Positions 53,751-64,000 of a stretch of 64,000 nt of DNA are shown here, piece by piece; the first letter of the stretch is position 1, and the number at the start of each line of letters is the position of its first letter. The notes beneath the pieces were generated by a model, which saw only the letters and a program-made list of their open reading frames with translations, was not told the DNA's origin and did not search any database. Position numbers and translations under genes: made by a program. The DNA is from Daphnia carinata (Eukaryota; Arthropoda; Branchiopoda; Diplostraca; Daphniidae), in contig NC_081335.1 in assembly GCF_022539665.2 (NCBI RefSeq), forward strand, positions 1,178,001 through 1,242,000, given 5' to 3'.

Positions 53751-54105
53751 AGTAACTCAAATAATATATGTTTTTTTCTGACAATTGTTATTCCTATCCT
53801 AGTGCTATGCTGCCATCTAGCGACAGACCCTGAAGCTTTCTCACAGACAACAGAGACTAGCGTTATGGTTCAACTATACTGCAGCGCACCAATGGCCTGT
53901 TACTTAAACGCTGATGTCGATTAAATTATGGAAAGATTGCGGGGAGGATTCTGTTTATGTGGACCCTCGTCCTCTGGGAGTACAGAAAGAATTCGATTTA
54001 AATATTTCAGAGAACTGTACTGAATGAATCTTTTTGCCTTTTCGCAGAACAAAATTATAATTTGTTCTGAGTTACGAAAATTTTCCCAGAAAAAAAAATT
54101 AAAAT

Positions 54106-54204
54106 AAAAGCAAAAAAATGAACTCTGTCAATATTTTCTGTAGCTTTTAGAAAAACAAAAAACTATCGGGCTGAATTGCAAAATACTATAAAAAATACCA
54201 TTTA
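54106..54204 (+). repeat. Direct repeat, copy 2 (about 100 bp)
   Basis: Second copy of the unit at 53653-53750, 455 bases away. Divergence is concentrated at the ends and in A-runs. Confidence 0.8.
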
Positions 54205-54432
54205 ATTAAGAACGCAAATTGTAATGAAGGCCATTTGTATTACATGAGTCGGTGTAAAGATCACCTGCCTTCAGGGGAAATGGAAGTTACCAATAGGTAC
54301 CCTAATAAATACATTAGGCTAATCCATCCATTGTGATCTTCGATCTACCGGCTACTTTAGACCCGTCCTATACCATATGTTTTTAAACGAAATTAACAAA
54401 TACAGCGAGAATTTGCTACGTTTTGAATAACG

Positions 54433-54741
54433 ATGGCATCATTCACATCACACGTCTTTTCTTGTTTTCACCCTTATAAAATGCTTGACAAAAAATTGTT
54501 AACTTACTTGGAGAGTGACATTTTGTGCGAATCCTATGCAGCAATAGCTCAGTTGCGAGGGGAATTGGACAGTGCAAAATATTATGAGTATTGCGCACTG
54601 CTGAAGATTGGGTACGCCGAGGACGTTGTCGATCGTCGATCCAGCAAACACGACTGGGCAGCAAAAGAGCTATCACCAAAAGGTCACAACAAGTTTGCAG
54701 GCAGGCTACAAAGTCTAGGAATCATCAAGGTGAAAACATAA
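54433..54741 (+). CDS. Hypothetical 102-codon ORF
   Basis: Single open frame from ATGGCATCATTC to a TAA. The middle (LESDILCESYAAIAQLRGEL) could be helical; no signal peptide, membrane segment or family motif that I recognise. It ends 30 bases before a broken GPCR fragment on the same strand, so it may be decayed flank of that gene rather than an independent gene. The codons AAG|GTGAAA near its end could also be a splice donor. Confidence 0.25.
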   Translation: MASFTSHVFSCFHPYKMLDKKLLTYLESDILCESYAAIAQLRGELDSAKYYEYCALLKIGYAEDVVDRRSSKHDWAAKELSPKGHNKFAGRLQSLGIIKVKT

Positions 54742-54770
54742 CTACAGCCACGTAGACTATGATGATTTAG

Positions 54771-54995
54771 CAGAAAGAACGGAAAGTTCCCGACAACTGG
54801 GCGTCATTGTGTACATCTTCATGGTTTGCTGGCTGCCTCACTTTCTGGTGTTCCACGTTTTGGCCGTTTGCCCTCACTGCGTCGTTTGCATGCTACTCAA
54901 ATCACTCTCTGACTAGGTGACATCAATTCTACACTCAATCAATCCTTTATCTGCTTTCCAGCGCCAATTTCCGTCAAGCTTTGCAAAGATATTGA
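54771..54995 (+). pseudogene. Broken amine-type GPCR fragment (TM6 to helix 8)
   Basis: Three pieces in order but in different frames. QKERKV (end of the third cytoplasmic loop) at 54771 is followed, one frame over, by RQLGVIVYIFMVCWLPHFLV, an unmistakable TM6 with the CWLP motif, then CPHC and a TAG stop at 54914-54916. Next come GDINSTLNQSFI (compare GYINSTLNPxIY of TM7), then after another frameshift SANFRQALQRY and a TGA, matching helix 8. The order and spacing match biogenic amine or histamine H1-like receptors. Transmembrane segments 1-5 are not visible nearby. Inactivating changes are a stop and at least two frameshifts. Confidence 0.75.
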
Positions 54996-55242
54996 ACAAG
55001 ACTTGCACCTAGGATGACAGCTGGAGAACCAGTGAAGTTCACAATATCTTTTTAATGTATGATGCACACATTCTCGTCGCCCTCTCACTGTGTCATCGAA
55101 AAATGAAGATCTTTCTTACGAAGGTTCTTTTCTACCGCGCTTTGCCTTCAGTCGAACTGAATGCCGCTCAGCTGTTCGATGTGAATGCTAGTTGCCATGT
55201 TTTTAGTTTATTTTGTTATTAAAGATGTAATTAAGATATTGC

Positions 55243-55248
55243 TTTATT
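55243..55248 (-). terminator. Candidate poly(A) signal, minus strand
   Basis: Reverse-strand AATAAA 75 bases after the stop of the small two-exon ORF at 55717-55323. A second one lies at 55212-55207. It could also serve ERO1. Confidence 0.35.
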
Positions 55249-55322
55249 TACTGTCTCAAACAAGTTAAAATTTCATCGCAAAATTCATGCAATAAGCGAT
55301 CACTAACAAAAAATTATCAAAT

Positions 55323-55717
55323 TTAGGTTATTAAAAAATAAATTCCAATGTTGTCATCGTAGAAACTTACCCAACTGAACTCCAACGTGGCACCCGACCC
55401 GATGATGGCATGGTCGAATGCAAACCATAACAGATTGGATAATGCTGGATACATGGTTATGAGTACAACCTGATAGTGCAAAATATGCAACCTTTGCTTA
55501 ACATGAATGTCTCTATTAAGACCAAATAGGAACCGTCCTGTACTATGTAGTTTACAAGTTATGAATAAAAAGGCATTAGTAATAAGTTTTCCAAAATGAA
55601 ATCTCAAAATGTCATAAACCATCTAACCAAAGATTCCAAGAATTAAGTTGCAATCACAACCAGTTGCTAACCGCTTATACCTAACCAACAGTCACGAGAC
55701 GTTTGGTTCCCAGCCAT
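55323..55717 (-). CDS. Possible small two-exon gene with weak PEX11-like pattern
   Basis: ATG at 55717 codes MAGNQTSRDCWL and ends in TTAG|GTATAAG (exon 55717-55681). An exon from 55537 (acceptor AGTACAG) continues in frame with GRFLFGLNRDIHVKQRLHI and then ALSNLLWFAFDHAIIGSG, either to TGG|GTAAGT at 55371 or straight on to a stop at 55323, giving 83 residues. The order NQT-x-RD, RxLxxxG and LxxxLxFxxDxxxxxxxG recalls peroxisomal PEX11 proteins, but about 35 residues expected between the first two blocks are missing. It may be a decayed copy or chance. Confidence 0.28.
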
Positions 55718-55943
55718 GAAGTACAATGAAAAATATACATTTACATGCATACCAATCTCTGTGTTGAATAAAGAGTTAATAAATATCTGTCACGTACAGG
55801 AAAATAAACGGAAATTTGGGGACAATCAAAGAATATTTTCTGTAAAGAGATCCATGACGATGTCAACTCCGTGCGCCGTAAAACAATCAAAATATCCTCA
55901 AAGACATCGATGGAAGGCAGAACGGATAATGTTCTTTCTTTTT

Positions 55944-58018
55944 TCAATTAAGGGCAGCCTGTTGAAACAACTCTAAACTGTATATACTATTCGACAGCCT
56001 ATAATGAAGTAAATAAAATAAAGGGTTAAAGAAGTAAACAAAACACGGAACAGAATGCAACGTGAACCATAAAATAAAATTGTTAACTTTTACCTTCCAA
56101 AGGCATTAAAAAGTGCGACTACTTCGTTTCTGGTTAACTGAAATCTGGACCGCTTCATTGATTTGAGGTCGAACGCTGTTGGGTTGGCTTTGTCAAATGA
56201 ACCGGAGAATAGAATCTTTAATGCCGTTCCCAGGCCTTGAGTTTGCAACTTTCCCCAAACTTTGCACTTCTCACAGCCGACACAATCCATAATGCGCGTG
56301 ATATTACGGAAATGATGACGGAACTCCTCTTTCAGTTTGCGGGCCTGTTTACTTCCCCCCGTAAACATGGACGACTCATTGAAATGGGGCTGAAATGACC
56401 TGCCACAGTATATCAAAACAAAATTGAAAAAACAATAAGCAAGCAAAAGAGAAAGAAAAAATAACCCAGTGATTACTTTATTTGATTTAGAAGATCGTGA
56501 ACAGCGATGTTGACCTCTGCATCTTCTGTTTCGTTTCCGGTATAAAAAGGTAGTTGCTCCAAATATGGAGCAGCTTTTGCAATCGCCCTTAACTCGAGGA
56601 GGTAGAGGAAATAGAGATTGCGCAACCACTTCGGACCTTCACCGTGAGTTCTTTCAGGATCAAACCGAGTTTGAAATTCTTCGAGGTTTAATCCCCAACG
56701 CTGTAAGCCGGGTACACCATCTGAAAAATCGTGCAAAAGGCAATCGCCTGACACATTATGCTTTCAAGTGAGTGAAAAAAGATATGAAAATTTACGGTTA
56801 TGAAGATATTGAGCACATAAGTGAATATTGATACTGGCGTGCAATCCAGAAATAGCACGATAAAATGCTCGTTTTTCCAAACACAAATCTATGATAAATT
56901 TTAAGAGGAAACATTTCAGAAATTTTTTTTGGGTAAAACATACAAATTAAAAATTTTTTTCACCTCCAACATTCGTTGAATCTATGTAAGGCCCGTACCC
57001 TCGTTTAGGCCTAATAAAAATTACACCAACATGAAACACCATGAGACATTTCTATTTTTCAAATATAAAATTACTTGAAGCAATTTTCTTCGTAAATCGT
57101 CTTCCAAATTCGTTGAGCAGATGGCCCCTTGTAACCAGTATATCTCTCTGGATTCAAAAGCAAGTCGACAAAGACGCTGTCTTGACTGTTGTCATCGTCT
57201 ACGTCGCAAAATGAATGCTGGGAATCGTCGTGCAGCTTCCAGAGTGCAAGATCCGCCGACATTTGTTTAGTAAGTGTGGTGTTTAGGTACCCTAACTCTT
57301 CATCACTACCTTCACTACATTTACCAGCATCTTGTGATTCACTTGATAATTTTGGATTGTTTACAGGTCCAAATAAGTTGCTCTTATTTTTTATACTTTG
57401 AAAAAGTTCTCGAGGAACATTTGCCTACAACAGAATGATTTACTAATGCATACGAAGAATGTGAGAGAGCACACTATGAACCAACCTCTGTGCAGGATTC
57501 AACTGCGCAAGCTGATGATGCGCAACCCCCATCATCCGGCCAGAATGGGCATGGTTTTCTCAAGTTTACCTTGAAGAACCGAAAGTAATTTTTGGACAAT
57601 AAACTTTTCAGCCTAGTAAAAGATTGTGTGAAATTATTGCTGTACATGTTATCTAGAGCTCTATTATACCTTGGATATACTCTGTAGTTATTGAACTTGT
57701 CAACAAGATCAACACTACATTCACATTCATCCACATTGCCTTTTAGCTGAAATTGAATATAAAATTGAGAAAATAAAGCATTGGCAGAGGAAAAATCACT
57801 GTAAATATGAACAACTATTGTACTATGTCACCCTTGATGGTACATATTCCATAGGTTCAGAAAAAAACTTTAAAGAAACCTATGTTTTTCTTCCTCACCT
57901 CACAAAAACACCTATCAGCAATAGCAGGTGAAGCTGGTGACTTGGGAGGTAGAAAACCAAACTGACACCAGACAGGAACAAGACAAAAAATTAAAAGCGT
58001 AAGTAAGGTGTTCGTCAT
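55944..58018 (-). CDS. ERO1: Endoplasmic reticulum oxidoreductin 1
   Basis: FAD-dependent oxidase of the ER lumen that reoxidises protein disulfide isomerase and passes electrons to oxygen. Exons: 58018-57899, 57746-57670, 57612-57486, 57424-57075, 57010-56964, 56888-56796, 56720-56477, 56399-56094, 55998-55944; 472 residues against 468 for human ERO1A. Signal peptide [22 protein letters not shown] start of the core; FNNYRVYP; shuttle cysteines C96-x4-C101 ([11 protein letters not shown]); [18 protein letters not shown]; flavin-site helix [12 protein letters not shown]; inner active site C392-VG-C395-EK-C398 before [24 protein letters not shown]. An in-frame stop follows FGR, but splicing from GGAAG|GTAAAAG to an exon at 55998 restores the family C-terminus ([12 protein letters not shown]). 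Head-to-head with NDUFAF7. Confidence 0.97.
57613..57669 (-). other. 57-nt frame-neutral intron in ERO1
   Basis: GT...AG intron, length divisible by three, with no in-frame stop. Splicing gives the conserved [14 protein letters not shown]; retention would insert 19 residues, including an N-F-T glycosylation sequon, between the core start and the shuttle cysteines. Confidence 0.8.
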
Positions 58019-59973
<1,955 letters not shown>

Positions 59974-60002
59974 CTACTTGGAATAAGAAATATGTATGAT
60001 GT

Positions 60003-60008
60003 AATAAA
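60003..60008 (+). terminator. Poly(A) signal of NDUFAF7
   Basis: AATAAA 30 bases after the stop codon and 50 bases before the LRRC58 stop on the other strand. Confidence 0.6.
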
Positions 60009-60057
60009 ACCGCCAACACTGAGAATACATGAATTGGAAACTTCTAGTGAACACGAA

Positions 60058-61389
60058 TTAACCCAACAGAACTTTTTTCATTCTGCCTTCATCAGAATCT
60101 TCAGAATCAACTGGACAACATGAAGAGACGGGATTTTTAGTGCAGTTGGGAGAGCACAGATATTGGAGTAACGGAATGCGGTATTTCCCACAAAAATCGA
60201 CAAATTTGACATGCTCCACTCGGCTATCAAAGTATACTCCTGAAACGAAATCAACGTATAAATACCGATTTGTTTTTAGAAGTAACTCAATGAAGAAGTA
60301 ATTCGCGTTATACCTTGACATTTTGGGTTGACGCACTGATGAGCGCTTCCGAGATACGCTGCCAAATGTTGTGGTATCTCGCAAGTATTATAGGGGATAC
60401 AATTGGACTTAATGACTCTTCCTGCCAGTTCTAGTAACGTCGGTGGGTTGTAGGTTAGGTCACGTACGAAGCGAACCACCAAAGGGTTATCCCTCAGACT
60501 TAACTGTAATTCATCACCAAAAAAAAATAATTTTTTAAAAAATTACATACAAAGTGCTATCATAATATACCTCCATTAGCTCCTTTAAAGCCACAATCTG
60601 GGGTGGTAGTGTAGTTAACTGATTTTTGTGTAGTGAAAGGGTTCGAAGCTTCTTCAATTGAATAATTGTAGATGGAATGCTCTCAAGCTGGTTCTCAGAT
60701 AACACTAGGGCTTGCAATTTTGCCAGTTGACCAACTTCTGCTGGAATATCTGTTAAGCAGTTTCCGCCCAAATACAAGACCTTTAGCCTGTGTATTTAAG
60801 ATGAATGAAAATACATATACTACCATGAAAGATGAATACTTTAGAAAAGGTTTGGTTGCAGATACCTTTGTAGTCTCCCGATTGTATTGGGAATCATTGA
60901 AATGTGGTTGCCTCCTATATAAAGATATCGGAGTCCATCTAGTTCTAGAAGCTGTTCTGGAAATCGGGTTAAATTATTTCCACTAAAATTGACTTCTCTG
61001 AGGCTTTTGCAAACACCCAAATTTTTTGGAATGCCACCATCTTCCAAACGATTGGTTTTGGCAATGAGAGATGTGAGGTTTTTTAACTCGAGAATCAAAT
61101 CCGGAATGAAGGTAAGATTGTTCCCAGACAAATTTAGAATCTTGATGTTAACAAAGTGGATTAGAGAATCAGGGAGTGTAGTCAGTCTGTTATGTTGCAA
61201 TATCATAGATTCATAATAATTTGCTTTGTGCAGGTGAGATCCTCTCTCACTAGTGATCGTTTCTAACTTTGCGGACAAAGTGTCACTGTTGATCATTGAA
61301 TAAGAAAAATCTAGGCATTGAGATTTGCCAGTATAATCTGATTCACCACTGTCTGAGGACGAGTAAGTGTAGTCCACATAATTTGCCAT
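60058..61389 (-). CDS. LRRC58: Leucine-rich repeat-containing protein 58
   Basis: Cytosolic leucine-rich repeat protein conserved across animals. Exons: 61389-60866, 60787-60571, 60503-60314, 60239-60058; 370 residues, close to human LRRC58 (371). The N-terminus is acidic/serine-rich (YSSSDSGESDY). LRRs of the LxxLxLxxNxLxxIP type run from about residue 60 to 255 (LNLSGNNLTFIPDLI, LYLGGNCLTDIPAEV, LSLHKNQLTTLPPQI). The C-terminal domain holds the diagnostic LSLRDNPLVVRFVRDLTYNP, then CVNPKCQGVYFD, KFVDFCGKYRIPLLQYLCSP and the terminal MKKVLLG. Paired cysteines there could bind zinc (inference). The start is the ATG before ANYVDY; codons just upstream are in frame but lack an ATG. It ends 84 bp from NDUFAF7, tail-to-tail. 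Confidence 0.96.
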
Positions 61390-62237
61390 TTCTAGTAACA
61401 ACGATGGCGATTCAATAATGCTAAGACAAAATTATATGAGAGGACTAAAAACCCATATACAAAACAATAAATTCGTTGCTATAAATCGACAAAATTGACA
61501 CCACCAGATTTGTGCGCACAAGACTGTTACCAAGCCAAACAACTTCTGCAGACAATCCAAGGTTCCGCCTTTTACGTAAACAATTTTCCCAGAGGGATGA
61601 TAGACAAAACCCAAACTTTATCACGTGATCGTCAGCTGCTTGTCTTTCTATAGTGCTAGATTCATAAGTGAAGTCTGATCTTGAAAAATTAAAATAGATA
61701 TATTTCTCCATCAAAGAACGGTTTAGTTTTTTTTTTCTAGTCCTTACGTTCCATCAAATGCGACAAATTATTTACGTTTTAAGCAACAAATTAAGGATAA
61801 AATAAGTGGGTTGTTAAATTTCATGCAATTAAAATGACGTTGTATTACATGCCTAGAGAAATCATCAGTTCTCTGTTACTATATGACATGTGGCTGAAAT
61901 ATTGTTGCCAGCCAACGTTGATCTCTATACCACACGTCGTCGATTCAGATGAGCTTTCTATGCAAATATTTGGAAAAATCTGTTGTAAATGTTATTTTCA
62001 TTTTCGTTTCCAAATGCATTCAAATCTAATACTTGACGTAATGCGACGAGCTGAATTACCTGTTGGATTATGTTTTGCGTCAACAGATGTTCAAATTTAT
62101 GCACAGCATAATAAAATGAGTTTGTTTTTTATCAGCAATATTTGTTATCGATTTAAATAAGCGATAAGAAACCAGGTGAGTTGACTTACGTCCTCCCAAA
62201 ACGAGCTGATGTGGTCAGACGACTACAAAGTACGAAG
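61390..62237. promoter_or_regulatory. Head-to-head region of LRRC58 and the beta-galactosidase gene
   Basis: 848 bp between divergent starts. Presumably contains both promoters. Open frames here (61834-62160 plus, 61714-61445 minus) have no recognisable features and AT-driven composition; I do not call them. Confidence 0.45.
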
Positions 62238-63939
62238 ATGGCCAAATTGACGGGAATATTGGTAAGTTCATAAACACGACGAAAAGAAAATTAATTCCAT
62301 TACCTTATGCTTTCCTGGGGACTTTTTTAGGTTTGTCTTCTGCCGCTACTCGTTTGGGCGCAAAACGATGTCACCTGGTATGATTATTACACAGCAGACG
62401 GACGAACGTCAGGACTCGTTGCTGCCAGCAAAGACGGATTTCTTCTGAATGGTAAACCATTTCAGATCATCAGCGGAGCTGTTCATTATTTTCGGATTCA
62501 TCCAACCCAATGGCGTGATCGACTAAAAAAACTACGAGCAATCGGGGCCAACACCGTTGAAACGTATGTTAGTTGTCTGAGACAAATGAAAATTTATGCA
62601 AATGTCATGGAAATTCTAGGTACATGCCATGGAACCTCCACGAGCCTCGTCGTGGGGAATACGATTTCAGCGAAGGCCAAAATGACATGTCCTATTTCCT
62701 TAATGTGACCGCTTTTGTCCAAATGGCTCAGGAAGAGGATTTATTCGTCATTTTGCGACCAGGCCCTTTCATCTGCTCTGAATGGGACTTCGGCGGGTTG
62801 CCAAGGTAATTTTCAACAATTTCCTGGTAACAGAAATCGAATTAGTTTCTTATAACACTTGGGCGCTCTACAGCTGGTTGTTACGTGATCCCGAAATGAA
62901 AGTTCGTACTTCCTACCCCGGATACTTGGAGGTGGCAGATGGGTACTTGACAGAAGTGTTCCGACGCGTAGTCGACTTGCAATTTCAACGAGGAGATGGT
63001 CCCATTATTGCTATTCAAGTAGGTGCCGAAGAAGCTTTTATCGATTAATTGAGTACTCAAAGCCCTTAACATTTTTTCTTATCAGGTGGAGAACGAATAC
63101 GGAGCTTTTGGAGTAGGGGACGAACCGCATGACACGCAATATTTGATTCACCTGCGAGATAAGATGATTGAACTGGGAGCGACAGAGATGTTTTTCACGT
63201 CCGACACACCTACGAAGAATGCCGATTTAGGAGCAATTCCTGGCGAGTTACAGACTGCCAATTTCCAAAATAATGCAGATAAAGAATTCGACGCTCTCGA
63301 TATACTTCAACCTGGCAAACCCTACATGGTGGCCGAATTCTGGAGCGGATGGGTTCGTTGGTTTTATCTTCAGTTAAGCATAACGAGGATTCTCAATTTA
63401 CTCCTCCTTTCATTTAGTTTGACCATTGGGGGCAAGGCTACCACGGAGGCTCGTCTGTAGAAGGTAAACCAAATTATAGTTTTTAAAAATTTAATGAGTT
63501 TATAATTATAATTTCTTGTTTCAAACCAGAGTTTTCCTATACGTTTGAACGGATCTTCATTCGCAATAGTTCAGTAAATTTTTACATGTTTATCGGGGGC
63601 ACAAGCTTCGGCTTCATGAACGGAGCCAATCAACTCCCAGTATTCCCCTTCTACGCCGCTGACGTCAGCAGCTACGGTGCGCATTCCAGAGCTCTCATAT
63701 TTTTCTGCCATTCTTTTTTAACTGTGCAATGAATTGAATATTTTCCAGATTACGATGCACCCCTGTCCGAAGCAGGTGATTACACCGACAAATACTACGC
63801 TGCCAAAGATCTCATTGCTCGGTTCAACAGAATTCCCAACATCTATATGCCCGCTATGCCAGCCGAAAGTGTGAAAACCGTTTATCCCGCAATTCAAGCA
63901 ACAGAACATCTAACACTAGCAGATCTTCTCCTTCAGTTG
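62238..63939 (+). CDS. Beta-galactosidase, glycoside hydrolase family 35 (3' end outside the window)
   Basis: Retaining exo-beta-galactosidase of the GLB1/GLB1L type, acting in lysosomes or outside the cell. Exons seen: 62238-62261, 62331-62563, 62620-62805, 62874-63018, 63086-63352, 63418-63463, 63530-63676, 63749-63939, all phase-compatible (413 residues so far). Signal peptide [19 protein letters not shown]. The GH35 barrel is clear: [54 protein letters not shown], the acid/base glutamate E200 in QVENEYG, the nucleophile E280 in AEFWSGWFDHWG, and [16 protein letters not shown]. The two glutamates are 80 residues apart, as in human GLB1 (188 and 268). The donor TTG|GTAATG ends the last exon seen; a further acceptor (TGTAG) may lie at 63997. 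The C-terminal beta domains are missing only because the window ends. Confidence 0.96.
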
Positions 63940-64000
63940 GTAATGCTTTAATCAAATTGAACTTAAATTGGAATTTAATCTTACCACTGATGTGTAGCCG

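Noticed and set aside
54433-54995. Intact GPCR gene joining the ORF and the TM6-TM7 pieces
   Set aside because: No frame or splice path joins the pieces without a stop; TM1-5 are not recognisable, so a broken fragment is the better call.
56090-56629. Stop at 56090 as the end of ERO1
   Set aside because: A donor at GGAAG|GTAAAAG leads in phase to an exon at 55998 that matches the family C-terminus.
61834-62160. 108-codon plus-strand frame before the beta-galactosidase gene
   Set aside because: No family resemblance, no Kozak support and composition typical of AT-rich spacer.

Overview
The window looks like nuclear DNA from an arthropod, most likely a cladoceran crustacean such as Daphnia. 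The evidence is insect-type nicotinic receptor subunits, many short introns (about 57-100 bp) mixed with a few of 5-11 kb, and an AT-rich, homopolymer-laden non-coding background. The species call is inference. I see no bacterial, viral, CRISPR, rRNA, tRNA or intact transposon sequence.

Layout. (1) 1-317: last exon of a plus-strand nicotinic acetylcholine receptor (nAChR) subunit. (2) 17330-1706, minus: a complete alpha-type nAChR subunit, tail-to-tail with the first. It has ten coding exons, a GC-AG first intron and two interchangeable copies of exon 4. (3) 17.3-27.8 kb: 10 kb with no gene I can support. (4) 29591-27777, minus: PA2G4/EBP1, seven exons. (5) 45896-32355, minus: a secreted, probably GPI-anchored adhesion protein with three Ig domains and one FN3 domain, of the klingon/wrapper type. 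Its signal-peptide exon lies 11.2 kb upstream of the rest. (6) 52237-49348, minus: amnionless, nine exons, with NPxF/NPxY endocytosis motifs in the tail. (7) 52.2-55.9 kb: a repeat-bearing intergenic stretch holding a broken amine-type GPCR fragment, a small unassigned ORF and a possible 83-residue two-exon gene. (8) 58018-55944, minus: ERO1, nine exons. (9) 58380-59973, plus: NDUFAF7, five exons, head-to-head with ERO1 across a 361-bp promoter that contains an X-box. (10) 61389-60058, minus: LRRC58, four exons. (11) 62238 to the window edge, plus: a GH35 beta-galactosidase, eight exons seen.

The genes do not form one pathway. The left half is neural (two receptor subunits, a neural adhesion molecule) with large introns. 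The right half (50-64 kb) is compact housekeeping and uptake genes: ER disulfide formation, complex I assembly, endocytic receptor, lysosomal-type glycosidase. Exon boundaries were assigned by joining GT/AG (one GC/AG) sites in compatible phase and comparing the resulting protein with what I know of each family. Every joined coding sequence listed keeps its reading frame throughout. I did not find a wholly new system. The strongest leads are the duplicated nAChR exon 4 with a UG-repeat splice acceptor, the frame-neutral 57-nt intron in ERO1, the X-box promoter, the conserved amnionless tail motifs and the GPCR relic.
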